From assembly GCA_902478545.1 (NCBI GenBank), contig CABSLA010000002.1:1-64000 (forward strand): DNA of 64,000 bases, in the 5' to 3' direction. Below are positions 48,753 through 56,926 of this stretch, one piece after another. How positions within the stretch are numbered: the stretch's first letter is position 1; each line of letters opens with the position of its first letter. This DNA is from an uncultured Collinsella sp. (GTDB taxonomy: Bacteria > Actinomycetota > Coriobacteriia > Coriobacteriales > Coriobacteriaceae). The notes beneath the pieces are model-generated. The model had not been told where the DNA came from and ran no database searches. It was given only the letters and a program-made list of their open reading frames with translations. The translations under genes were made by a program, and so were the position numbers.

Positions 48753-49643
48753 ATGACAAACCACCACGCTGAAGACGGCGATAAGAAAAGCATTCTGGAT
48801 GCCCGCATTGAGCGAGCATATGCAAACGAATATGACGCTGCCTTTGCCGCCGCGACCATAAAGAACTACGCGTCGCTACCGCTCGCGACGATCTTGGCCG
48901 ACCACCCTCAACTGCTGAAGCGCTGCACAAAGATCATGGGCGACCCCGACATTCGCAAGCTGACAGACCCCTATGCCCCAAAACGCGACAACGATTCGTA
49001 CGTTCTTACCGTAGGCTGCCTAGCCCATATGCTTACGGCGCTCGACACGAAACTCAAGCTCGAATGGGAACCCGACGAGCGTCATGAACTCGAAAGTAAG
49101 CGGAACACCCTGCGCACCGCACTGTTCCTTCCGTTGGACGGCCTCAAGCGCTGCAACGTCGAGCTCAATACACAGGCGCGGCAAAAGCCCGGGACCACGG
49201 GGCAGAAAACTCCAAGACCCCATGCGGCCATCGTCGACCGCAACCGATATAACCGCATGACCGCGCACTTTTCCGCCGAGGGAGCAGCCATAAGGACGCT
49301 GATCGACCTGCTGTGCCTCCTGAGCATCAACGAGCTATTTGAGGGCTATCTCGCCCTTGTTCCCGCGACGGCACCCAAGTCGGTAGCAAAGATCATCGAG
49401 ACCTGCAGACGCCAGTTTGAGCGCCATCGCAATGGAAGCGAGATGAACGCCAGCATCGCGCAGTACTACGCGGCTCATTACAAAAATGACGGATGTGCCC
49501 CTGTCGAGCATCAGCTGCGGCTCGCCTACACCACGCCCGTCGCAACGCTCCATCGCTTTGGAGCCCTTGGCGCTTGCGAGCCGCACGAACAGGCAGCCTG
49601 CCCCACAACCGAGCTCGATCTCAGGCTCGGACGAACCCTGTAG
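48753..49643 (+). CDS. Unknown helical protein, first gene of the ClpP/VirD4 island
   Basis: This 296-residue soluble, largely helical protein has no signal peptide or membrane segment. Recognisable stretches are KKSILDARIERAYANEYDAAF near the start, a central NRYNRMTAHFSAEGAAIRTLIDLLCLLSI, and a C-terminus rich in Cys, His and Thr. I recognise no family. GGAGAAG precedes the ATG at 48753; the frame is open about 50 codons further upstream without a ribosome site. A ClpP-like gene follows 63 bp later and a VirD4-like gene after that, so it likely belongs to the same system. Confidence 0.72.
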   Translation: MTNHHAEDGDKKSILDARIERAYANEYDAAFAAATIKNYASLPLATILADHPQLLKRCTKIMGDPDIRKLTDPYAPKRDNDSYVLTVGCLAHMLTALDTKLKLEWEPDERHELESKRNTLRTALFLPLDGLKRCNVELNTQARQKPGTTGQKTPRPHAAIVDRNRYNRMTAHFSAEGAAIRTLIDLLCLLSINELFEGYLALVPATAPKSVAKIIETCRRQFERHRNGSEMNASIAQYYAAHYKNDGCAPVEHQLRLAYTTPVATLHRFGALGACEPHEQAACPTTELDLRLGRTL

Positions 49644-49706
49644 CCCGCCAGCCCCTCCGCGGGCAACAATCCTATTCCACAACACAACCAACAGAAAGGA
49701 GTCCTC

Positions 49707-50324
49707 ATGGACACCAATCATTCCCCCATCATCAGCCCCCTCACCATGTGTGAATCCGCCCGAGGTATCACGCTCACCAGCATTTACGATGAGATGCTCG
49801 CCCGTCGCGAGCTCTCCGTCATGGGAAACATCGAAACCCCGATGGCCCACGACCTATGCCAGCAGATCCGCCTGCTCGATGCCACCGACCCCAGCCGCCC
49901 CATCACCATATTTGTCGCCAGCGCCGGCGGAAGCGTGCGATCGGGTCTTGCGATCTATGACGCCATGCGCCTCGCATCGTGCCCCATCCGCACCGTCTGC
50001 CTGGAATTCGCCGCGTCCATGGGCGCCGTGATTTTTATGGGCGGCGACGATCGCCGTATGGCGCCCCATGCAGAGCTCATGATTCACGACCCGCTGATCC
50101 CCCAGGGGGCAGGCGGCTCGGCACTTGCGCTGCAGGAAACCAGCCGGCGTCTCATGCAGACCCGCAAGACCCTCACGCAAATCCTCTCGGACCGCAGCGG
50201 CCTCACGCCCAAGCGCATCCAGTCCCTCACTGCAAAAGACACCTACCTTTCGGCCGAGCGCGCCGTCGAGCTCGGCTTTGCCCACGAAATCCTCTCGACC
50301 ACCAAGGAGGTCGCCCATGTCTAA
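49707..50324 (+). CDS. ClpP-like serine protease
   Basis: This 205-residue protein has the ClpP/crotonase-like protease fold with an intact triad: Ser104 in EFAASMGAVIF, His127 in LMIHDPLIP and Asp178 in TAKDTYLS. The oxyanion region ASAGGSVRSG is at 71-80. The sequence is divergent from housekeeping ClpP, and no Clp ATPase gene is near. It overlaps the VirD4-like gene by 8 bp, so the two are co-translated. ClpP-like proteases of this kind occur in some mobile-element operons. GAAAGGAG precedes the ATG. Confidence 0.85.
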   Translation: MDTNHSPIISPLTMCESARGITLTSIYDEMLARRELSVMGNIETPMAHDLCQQIRLLDATDPSRPITIFVASAGGSVRSGLAIYDAMRLASCPIRTVCLEFAASMGAVIFMGGDDRRMAPHAELMIHDPLIPQGAGGSALALQETSRRLMQTRKTLTQILSDRSGLTPKRIQSLTAKDTYLSAERAVELGFAHEILSTTKEVAHV

Positions 50325-51621
50325 CCTCGCCAGCCGCCTCGCCGCATCTGAGTCCGCATCGTCCACCATCCTCGCCAAGGATCGAACGCTTTCCTGCGAC
50401 ACCCGCCAAACGGGACTCAACAACAACGCACTTGTGATCGGCCCCTCGGGAGCCGGCAAGACCCGAAACGTCCTCAAGCCCAACCTGCTGCAAATGAACG
50501 CAAGCTACATCGTGCTCGACACCAAAGGCACGCTCTGTCGCGAAGTGGGACCCGTGCTGGCAGCCCACGGTTACCGCGTGCAATGTCTCAACTTCGCCGA
50601 CCTCAACACCGTCCCGGCCCTTGCGCCCGGCATCGAGCGCTGCGGCTACAACCCCCTGAGGCACATTCGCCGCAAGGCGGACGGCAGGCCCAACCAGCAG
50701 GACATCCTCTCGGTGGCAAAGGCCATCTGCCCCATCGAGGACAACAACCAGCCTTTTTGGGATCATGCGGCGGCAAACCTGCTGTCGTGTCTTATCGCCT
50801 ACGTCACCGAACAGCTACCCGCCGACGAGCAGACGATCAGCTCGGTCATCAAGCTGATCGAGCACCTGCAGGACGGTGCCACGGGTCGATTGTTTGACGA
50901 CCTGATCACGACCGACCCCCAAAGCTATGCCCTCTCGCTATGGCGGCGCTACGCCATTACGCAAAATGCCGAGCGCATGCACGCGAGCATCGTCGGCATC
51001 CTTGCCGAAAAGGTCGTGTGTCTGGGATTCGACGGCGCGGCACAGCTCTATCGTGAGTGCCATCAGGTAGACTTCGCTTCCATGGGACACGCCCCCTGCG
51101 CCCTGTTTGTAACCGTGAGCGATATTGACCGCAATCTCGATCCGCTGACCGGCCTCTTTATTACGCAGGCTTTTATGGGCCTCATTCGCGAAGCCGATAG
51201 GCAGCCCGACGGCAGCCTGCCCGTGCCCGTGCGCTTTATGCTCGATGACTTCGCAAATCTGCAGATCCCCCAGATCGACAACGTGCTCTCGATTATCCGA
51301 AGCCGCAACATCTGGGCAACGCTGCTGCTGCAGTCGACCAACCAGCTCGATGCGCTCTATGGCGAGGCGCGCGCACGCTCCATCATGGGCAACTGCGACA
51401 CGCATCTGGTGCTGGCGTTCCAGGATCCCGAGAGTGCCCGGGTGTTTTCCGACCGCGCCGACGCGCTGCCCAGCACGCTCATGGCGACGCCGATTGGTCG
51501 CTCGTGGCTCTTTGTACGCGGTCGCACTCCCGAACAGGTCGAGCGCTTTAGGCTCGAAGACCATCCGCTCTACGGGGAGCTGCCCGAGGCGCAGCGAGGC
51601 CATGCGGAGGCCGAGATCTAG
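50317..51621 (+). CDS. VirD4/TraG-type coupling ATPase without membrane anchor
   Basis: This 434-residue ATPase belongs to the VirD4/TraG/TraD type IV coupling family. Walker A is GPSGAGKT (42-49), Walker B VRFMLDDFANL (about 305-315), and the family block SRNIWATLLLQSTNQLDALYGE follows. The usual N-terminal transmembrane pair is absent: the protein starts straight at the ATPase core. No relaxase, VirB4 or other T4SS gene is in the window. It overlaps the ClpP-like gene by 8 bp with AAGGAGG at 50304. It could be a cytosolic DNA or protein pump, or a remnant of a conjugative element. Confidence 0.87.
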   Translation: MSNLASRLAASESASSTILAKDRTLSCDTRQTGLNNNALVIGPSGAGKTRNVLKPNLLQMNASYIVLDTKGTLCREVGPVLAAHGYRVQCLNFADLNTVPALAPGIERCGYNPLRHIRRKADGRPNQQDILSVAKAICPIEDNNQPFWDHAAANLLSCLIAYVTEQLPADEQTISSVIKLIEHLQDGATGRLFDDLITTDPQSYALSLWRRYAITQNAERMHASIVGILAEKVVCLGFDGAAQLYRECHQVDFASMGHAPCALFVTVSDIDRNLDPLTGLFITQAFMGLIREADRQPDGSLPVPVRFMLDDFANLQIPQIDNVLSIIRSRNIWATLLLQSTNQLDALYGEARARSIMGNCDTHLVLAFQDPESARVFSDRADALPSTLMATPIGRSWLFVRGRTPEQVERFRLEDHPLYGELPEAQRGHAEAEI

Positions 51622-51695
51622 GCGCAGGGTTCTCGCAGCGCGCGACGCCCCGGCGATGTTCCACAAAGGCCGTGCGCCCCGGGACCACGGCAAAG

Positions 51696-51731
51696 CAAAG
51701 GGGCCCGCATCCGATAGGATACGGGCCCCTG
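51696..51731 (-). terminator. Terminator of pgi
   Basis: A 13-bp stem (GGGGCCCGCATCC with a near-perfect complement, GATA loop) is followed on the minus strand by a short T-run (CCCCTTTGC). It lies about 30 bp beyond the pgi stop and also ends the plus-strand island. Confidence 0.8.
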
Positions 51732-51762
51732 ACTATAAGGCGCGATGTGTTAACAGCAGCGA

Positions 51763-53457
51763 CTACTTGCGATGCGCGCGGTAGAACTCGATGAGCGCCT
51801 GGGTCGAAGCGTCCTGCTCGGCCTTGGCGGCGTCGTCGTGGAAGGCAGGGGTAATCTGCTTGGCAAGCTGCTTGCCCAGCTCAACGCCCCACTGGTCGTA
51901 GGAGTCGATGCCCCAGACCGTGCCCTCGACAAACGTGATGTGCTCGTACAGGGCGATGAGCTCGCCGAGCGCGAACGGGGTCAGCGTGTCGCCGAAGATC
52001 GAGGTCGTCGGACGGTTGCCCTCAAAGCAGCGGGCCGGAACGATCTGCTCGGGCGTGCCCTCGGCGCGCACCTCATCGGCTGTCTTACCAAAGGCGAGCG
52101 CCTTGGTCTGGGCCAGGAAGTTGCCCAGGAACAGCTCGTGCACGTCCTGACCGCTGTCGGTTGCGGGGTTGGCAGTGTTGGCGAAAGCGATAAAGTCGGC
52201 CGGGACCACCACGGTGCCCTGGTGCAGCAGCTGGTAGAAGGCATGCTGGCCGTTGGTGCCGGGCTCGCCCCAGAAGATCTCACCGGTGTCGGAGGTCACG
52301 GCGCTGCCGTCCCAGCGGACGTGCTTGCCGTTGGACTCCATGGTGAGCTGCTGCAGGTAGGCCGGAAAACGGTGCAGGTACTGGCAGTACGGCAGCACGG
52401 CGTGGCTCTTGGAACCGAAGAAGTTGACGTACCAGACGTTGAACAAGCCCATCAGCGCGACGGCGTTGTTCTCGAGCGGGGTATTGCAGAAGTACTCGTC
52501 GATGGCATGGAAGCCCTCGAGGAACTGCTGGAAGCGCTCGGGGCCGAGCACGACGATCAGCGACAGGCCCACGGCAGAGTCGACAGAGTAGCGGCCGCCG
52601 ACCCAGTTCCAGAAGCCAAAGGCGTTGGCCGGGTCGATGCCGAAGGCCTCGACCTTCTCGAGTGCAGTGGAAACGGCAACGAAGTGCTTTGCCACAGCCT
52701 CGGCGTTCTGCTCATCGGAGCCATCGATGGCGCCCTGAGCCTTGAGCTGCTCGAGCATCCAGGTCTTGACCTCGCGAGCGTTGGTAAGGGTCTCGAGCGT
52801 GGTGAAAGTCTTGGAGACGATGATCACGAGCGTGGTCTCGGGATCCAGACCCTTGAGCTTCTCGGCCTGGTCGTTGGGGTCGATGTTAGAGATATAGCGG
52901 CAGTCGATACCGGCGTCGGCATAGGGACGCAGAGCCTCGTAAGCCATGACCGGGCCCAAGTCGGAGCCACCGATGCCGATGGACACCAGGTGCTCGATCT
53001 TTTTGCCGGTTACGCCCTTCCACTCACCGGAGCGCACGTGCTCGGCGAAGGCATACATGCGATCGAGGACCTCGTGCACGTCGGCGACGACATCCTGGCC
53101 GTCGACGATAAGCTGGCCTTTCTCGCTTGCCGGACGGCGCAGCGCGGTGTGCAGGACGGCGCGGTCCTCGGTGGTGTTGATGTGCTCGCCGGAGAACATG
53201 GCGTCGCGGCGCTCCTCGAGCTTCACCTCGCGGGCAAGATCGCACAGCAGCTTGACGGTCTCATCGGTCACCAGATTCTTGGACAGGTCGAAGTGCAGGT
53301 CACCGGCGTCAAAGCTCAGCTTGTTCACGCGCTCGGCATCGGCAGCGAACCAGGCCTTGAGGTCGATACCATCGGCCTCGAGCTTCTCCTGATGAGCCTC
53401 GAGTGCCTTCCAAGCGGCAGTCGACGTAGCATCGATAGGTGCGGCAACAGTTGCCAT
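51763..53457 (-). CDS. pgi: Glucose-6-phosphate isomerase
   Basis: This 564-residue enzyme interconverts glucose-6-phosphate and fructose-6-phosphate. The phosphate-binding SIGIGGSDLGPVMAYEAL is at about 158-175. The family signature VGGRYSVDSAVGLS (about 284) and the catalytic Glu in GTNGQHAFYQLLHQG (about 401) are present. Length matches the large bacterial/eukaryotic type. GAGGAGG precedes the ATG; an in-frame ATG nine codons upstream lacks a ribosome site. Confidence 0.96.
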   Translation of the reverse strand: MATVAAPIDATSTAAWKALEAHQEKLEADGIDLKAWFAADAERVNKLSFDAGDLHFDLSKNLVTDETVKLLCDLAREVKLEERRDAMFSGEHINTTEDRAVLHTALRRPASEKGQLIVDGQDVVADVHEVLDRMYAFAEHVRSGEWKGVTGKKIEHLVSIGIGGSDLGPVMAYEALRPYADAGIDCRYISNIDPNDQAEKLKGLDPETTLVIIVSKTFTTLETLTNAREVKTWMLEQLKAQGAIDGSDEQNAEAVAKHFVAVSTALEKVEAFGIDPANAFGFWNWVGGRYSVDSAVGLSLIVVLGPERFQQFLEGFHAIDEYFCNTPLENNAVALMGLFNVWYVNFFGSKSHAVLPYCQYLHRFPAYLQQLTMESNGKHVRWDGSAVTSDTGEIFWGEPGTNGQHAFYQLLHQGTVVVPADFIAFANTANPATDSGQDVHELFLGNFLAQTKALAFGKTADEVRAEGTPEQIVPARCFEGNRPTTSIFGDTLTPFALGELIALYEHITFVEGTVWGIDSYDQWGVELGKQLAKQITPAFHDDAAKAEQDASTQALIEFYRAHRK

Positions 53458-53580
53458 AGAGTCCTCCTCAGCATACGGGCGCACGCCTCCATGCGCCCGG
53501 ACATTCAGATGCCACTATTCTAGCGCAGGTCAAGACTACAATCAGCGAGCGTTGCCAATCCGCCCCCAAACGGCAGCCGA

Positions 53581-53650
53581 TCAAAAAGGGACAGGCTTAT
53601 TTTGGCAGGTCAAACGCTTTACCAACCAAAAAACCCGTCCTTTTATGGCA
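53581..53650. repeat. Family A palindromic repeat, inverted copy plus degenerate copy
   Basis: 53581-53612 is the reverse complement of the 17552 type (TTTTTGA, GGGACAGGC, TTATTTTGGCAGGT). A weaker forward copy (TACCAACCAAAAAACCCGTCC) follows at about 53620-53650. The pair lies just past the 3' end of the Fe-ADH-like gene. Confidence 0.6.
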
Positions 53651-53654
53651 AATA

Positions 53655-54230
53655 TTAGGCCGCGGCGCAGACGCTACCGAGCAACTCACGCAGAGGAGAC
53701 CCGATGCCCTCCAGCAGTTCGGGCGCGATGATGGCAAAAACGGGAACCTCGCCGGCACCCACGACGGCAGGCACCTTGCCCTCCGAGACAATGCATCCAT
53801 AAGGCACAAAGCCGTCCTCGCCGGCATCGAGCATGGCCATGCGACGAGCGAGTTCGCGCGCAAAGCCCGCCGTATCGGCATCGCCAATCGCCAGGACAAA
53901 GTCCACGCCCTCATCGGTTGCCAGGGCTACGGCCTCGTCGACCAGCTCGTCTCCCCCGTCACCGCCGACCGATCCGCAACGAAAGAGCACGCGCTCGAGC
54001 AGAGCTCGATCAAGCGAGCCGAGCGCCGCCGAGACGAGCTCATCACGCGTATGCTTGTCTCCGCCCAGCACGACCAGCGCCTTGGTGCCACCGTAGTGAG
54101 CGACCAATCGTCCGCACCAGCGAGCCACGTCCCCATCCGCAACAAGGCGTGTCGGCATACCAAACCCATAATTGACCATCTTTCCCACAACCCTTCCGTG
54201 CGCATAGGCGGTATCAATCGTTAGGCTCAT
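53655..54230 (-). CDS. Shrunken iron-dependent alcohol dehydrogenase-like protein
   Basis: This 191-residue protein resembles only the N-terminal nucleotide-binding domain of Fe-type alcohol dehydrogenases (NYGFGMPTRLV, ALVVLGGDKHTRDELVSAAL, and VDEAVALATDEGVDFVLAIGDADTAGFAREL). The normal GGGS nucleotide motif reads GDAD, and the metal-binding C-terminal domain is absent. The frame is intact with normal codon use, so it is either a degenerating relic or a reduced protein with a new role. Its ATG has no good ribosome site. Copies of the same palindromic repeat flank it on both sides. Confidence 0.6.
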   Translation of the reverse strand: MSLTIDTAYAHGRVVGKMVNYGFGMPTRLVADGDVARWCGRLVAHYGGTKALVVLGGDKHTRDELVSAALGSLDRALLERVLFRCGSVGGDGGDELVDEAVALATDEGVDFVLAIGDADTAGFARELARRMAMLDAGEDGFVPYGCIVSEGKVPAVVGAGEVPVFAIIAPELLEGIGSPLRELLGSVCAAA

Positions 54231-54308
54231 GCTACGAAGCAAGGTTTTCCGAGCTGTTTCGCACTCTTTAGAGCTGCGTTAAAAACCCGATCCAACCGCA
54301 CGACCATA

Positions 54309-54341
54309 CCTACCAAAACAAACCAGTCCCTTTTTGACAGG
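54309..54341. repeat. Family A palindromic repeat copy
   Basis: CCTACCAAAACAAACC and AGTCCCTTTTTGACAGG match the 17552 copy, with partly changed arms. It lies upstream of the Fe-ADH-like gene and opposite in orientation to the copy at 53581. Confidence 0.65.
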
Positions 54342-54372
54342 TTTTGACGATGTCTGGATGAGAGGGTATTAT

Positions 54373-54403
54373 CGAACAGATATTCGATAAGAACATGTGT
54401 TTG
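54373..54403 (+). promoter_or_regulatory. Tandem LexA (SOS) boxes upstream of the Y-family polymerase
   Basis: CGAACagatATTCG (54373-54386) differs by one base from the Gram-positive LexA consensus CGAACNNNNGTTCG. AGAACatgtGTTTG (54390-54403) is a weaker second site. They lie directly upstream of the polymerase start, as expected for SOS control. The consensus is known; binding is inferred. Confidence 0.65.
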
Positions 54404-54417
54404 ATGAAAGGACACGG

Positions 54418-55923
54418 ATGGCGCACGAGCAGCACACCTATATCTGCATCGACCTCAAGACGTTTTATGCCAGCGTCGAGTGCGTCGACCGTGGGCTCGA
54501 TCCGCTCACCACCAACCTGGTCGTTGCCGACGAATCGCGCGGGCGCACGACCATCTGCCTCGCCATCACACAGGCTATGAAGGACTTAGGGATTCACAAC
54601 CGCTGCCGCCTATTTGAGATTCCCGATGGCATCGACTACATCACGGCCGTACCGCGCATGCAGCATTACATGGAGGTGTCGGCGAAAATCTACGGTATCT
54701 ATCTGGAATACGTCAGCCCCCAGGACGTGCACGTCTACTCCATCGATGAGTGCTTTATCGACGTGACGCCCTATCTGGACCTCTATCACACCGATGCGGA
54801 AGGGTTCGCCTGCACGCTGCGCGACGAGGTCCTCGCGCGCACCGGCATCACGGCGACGGTCGGCATCGGCCCCAACCTATTCCAGGCCAAGGTAGCGCTC
54901 GACATTACCGCCAAGCACGTACCCAGCCGCATCGGCATACTCGACGACGAGACCTTTCGCAAGGAGATCTGGCCCCATCGTCCCATCACCGATATCTGGG
55001 GCATCGGTCTCGGCGTGGCAGCCCGCCTCGAGAAATACGGCGTCTACGATCTGATGGGCGTCGCGGCGCTCGACGAAAACCTGCTTTACGACGAGCTCGG
55101 CGTCAATGCCGAATATCTCATCGACCATGCCTTCGGGCGCGAGCCGACAACCATCGCCGATATCCAAGCCTATCGCCCGCAAGCAACTTCGACCACCACA
55201 GGACAGGTGCTCTCGAAGGGTTATGCCTACGAACAGGCCTATACCGTCTTGCGCGAGATGGTCGATGCCGCCGTGCTGGATTTGATCGACAAGCACGTGG
55301 TGTGCGACAGCATCTCGCTCTTTGTGGGCTATGCAAGCGAGCGCGCCGACATCCGCAGGCTTGATGCCAGCGGCACTGCACAATATGTGGACGGATGCGG
55401 ACACCTGCGCTCGAGTACGTCGAGCATCGAACCCACCGCAACCGCCGGCCCCGAGCTCGCACCCCGTGCGCCCAAGCCCGTCCAGCGCGATGACGAACGG
55501 CGTCGTCTGGTACGTGAGGCGCAGGCAATCGACGGCATCTTTGTGGGAGAGCATGGCGGCAAACCGCGCGGTGGCTATGCCGCACTCTTTGCGCACTCCA
55601 ACGCCTCGCGAAAGCTGCCCGAGCGTACCAATTCGTTCAAGAAGATCATGGGCTATTTCGATGAGCTCTGGGCGCAGACTGTCGATCCCAAACGACCGGT
55701 CAAGCGCATCAATCTGGGATTTGGCAACCTCATGCCCGAGGAATTTGCCACCATCGATCTGTTCAGCGATATCGAGGCCGATGAGCGCGAGCGCGACCTG
55801 GCACGCGCCGTGCTGGCCGTGAAAGGCAAATACGGCAAGAACGCGCTGGTTAAGGGGCTGAGCTTTACCGCCGGCGCCACCGCGCGCGAACGCAACGATC
55901 AGGTAGGAGGACATCGTGCCTAA
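54418..55923 (+). CDS. Y-family DNA polymerase, UvrX/UmuC-like
   Basis: This 501-residue translesion polymerase has the family sites YICIDLKTFYASVECVDRG (about 9-27) and YSIDECFIDV (about 110-119) carrying the metal-binding acidic residues, followed by thumb and little-finger domains. It has a charged insert (about 350-380, rich in Pro, Arg and Ala). Two SOS boxes lie upstream, and a YolD-like gene overlaps its 3' end by 8 bp, the arrangement seen in Firmicutes uvrX-yolD operons. It would copy past DNA lesions at the cost of mutation. I chose the ATG at 54418 behind AAAGG. Confidence 0.92.
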   Translation: MAHEQHTYICIDLKTFYASVECVDRGLDPLTTNLVVADESRGRTTICLAITQAMKDLGIHNRCRLFEIPDGIDYITAVPRMQHYMEVSAKIYGIYLEYVSPQDVHVYSIDECFIDVTPYLDLYHTDAEGFACTLRDEVLARTGITATVGIGPNLFQAKVALDITAKHVPSRIGILDDETFRKEIWPHRPITDIWGIGLGVAARLEKYGVYDLMGVAALDENLLYDELGVNAEYLIDHAFGREPTTIADIQAYRPQATSTTTGQVLSKGYAYEQAYTVLREMVDAAVLDLIDKHVVCDSISLFVGYASERADIRRLDASGTAQYVDGCGHLRSSTSSIEPTATAGPELAPRAPKPVQRDDERRRLVREAQAIDGIFVGEHGGKPRGGYAALFAHSNASRKLPERTNSFKKIMGYFDELWAQTVDPKRPVKRINLGFGNLMPEEFATIDLFSDIEADERERDLARAVLAVKGKYGKNALVKGLSFTAGATARERNDQVGGHRA

Positions 55924-56341
55924 GTCCCAACAACAGCCGATGCGGCCACCGACACCTTTTGAACGCCTAGCGGACCCCGAGGGAAGACGTCGCTCCGCCG
56001 ACCCAAAGCTCACCGCCAACGGCACCGTCCGTGCCGGCCGTGCCGCGCAGTTTATGCCCTTTGCCGCCCTCGCGGGATACTACGAGCTCGTGCGTAAACA
56101 AGAGATCACCGCCGAGCCAAAATGCGAACTCACAGAAGAAAAAGCCCTCGAACTTTCGAAAAAGCTCGAGGGCCTCAAGCGCGGCGACTTGGTTCGTGTC
56201 ACCTATTACGATGCATACGGCTATCGCAGCCGCACCGGCATCCTCGACGAGGCACTCCCTGCTTTCAAACTCCTCAAGCTCAAAGATATCGCCATCGACT
56301 TCGACGACATCCAGGACATCGAGCTACGCGGACGAGCCTAG
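55916..56341 (+). CDS. YolD-like protein
   Basis: This 141-residue protein of the YolD family has GRAAQFMPFAALAGYYELV (about 41-59), the usual family core, then an acidic helix and the C-terminal beta-strand segment RTGILDEALPAFKLL. YolD-like proteins are encoded with UvrX-type Y-family polymerases and may modulate them. The start is GTG behind TAGGAGG, overlapping the polymerase stop by 8 bp. Confidence 0.87.
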   Translation: MPKSQQQPMRPPTPFERLADPEGRRRSADPKLTANGTVRAGRAAQFMPFAALAGYYELVRKQEITAEPKCELTEEKALELSKKLEGLKRGDLVRVTYYDAYGYRSRTGILDEALPAFKLLKLKDIAIDFDDIQDIELRGRA

Positions 56342-56367
56342 GCAAGGACGCGCATCCAAGGCAAGGC

Positions 56368-56751
56368 CTACAGCGTCATGACGTAGTAACCCGCATCTCT
56401 CACGGCAGCCTCAAGGACACCGCGATCGATCGGCCGCTTGGAGCGCACGCGCGCTGTGTGGTCCGCATACGTCACCGTTGCCCACACGCCATCCAGCGCA
56501 TTGAGAGCATTGGCTACGTTCTGAGCGCAGCCGTCACAGCTCATGCCGCCGATGAGCAGCTCATCGCTATAGGGATAGTGCGATGCATCGGTATCCACCA
56601 CAACAACCTTTTTGGCCTTCTTACCGCTCGCGCCATCGCTGCAGCAGCTCTTTCCGTGTGTCGAAGCGACAATGCGACGCAGTCCAAAAAACATGCCGAC
56701 GGCAATGACGGCCAACACGATGAGATTCGCAGGGTTGAGCAAGTCGCTCAT
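56368..56751 (-). CDS. Membrane-anchored heavy-metal-associated (HMA) domain protein
   Basis: This 127-residue protein has an N-terminal transmembrane helix (about 11-27), a Cys pair (KSCCSDG) and basic linker, then an HMA ferredoxin-like domain (about 60-127) with the metal site GGMSCDGC. It resembles copper chaperones and the N-terminal domains of CopA. GGGGA precedes the ATG at 56751. A CsoR-like palindrome lies 30 bp upstream, pointing to copper control. No copper ATPase is in the window. Confidence 0.83.
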   Translation of the reverse strand: MSDLLNPANLIVLAVIAVGMFFGLRRIVASTHGKSCCSDGASGKKAKKVVVVDTDASHYPYSDELLIGGMSCDGCAQNVANALNALDGVWATVTYADHTARVRSKRPIDRGVLEAAVRDAGYYVMTL

Positions 56752-56780
56752 GCGTTCCCCTTTCAAGTAGCACTATCTAG

Positions 56781-56797
56781 ATACCCCCATGGGGTGT
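56781..56797 (-). promoter_or_regulatory. CsoR-like copper operator
   Basis: ATACCCCCATGGGGTGT is a near-palindrome with the TACCC-N-GGGGT pattern of CsoR/RcnR-family operators. It lies 30 bp upstream of the HMA protein start. No csoR gene is in the window, so the regulator is inferred. Confidence 0.5.
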
Positions 56798-56859
56798 CCC
56801 CATCTTAACCCAAAATCGTGTCCGTTCGGTCAATTAGTTTCCCTCTTCAAACTTTTTTG

Positions 56860-56906
56860 TTGACCATGACTTACTTTCGTGTATAAGTTTTCCTAGGCTA
56901 ACAACT
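56860..56906 (+). promoter_or_regulatory. Promoter of the DUF3793-flavodoxin operon with possible DtxR-like site
   Basis: TTGACC (56860-56865) and TATAAG (56882-56887) are separated by 16 bp. TAGGCTAAC at 56894-56902, over the transcript start, matches the core of the DtxR/IdeR iron-box (11 of 19 positions in total, mostly one half), so iron control is a weak suggestion. Confidence 0.5.
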
Positions 56907-56926
56907 GAGGACCCGAAAGGAGCATC

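Noticed and set aside
48753..51621. Full integrative conjugative element
   Set aside because: Only a coupling-type ATPase is present. No relaxase, integrase, VirB4 or attachment-site repeats are visible.
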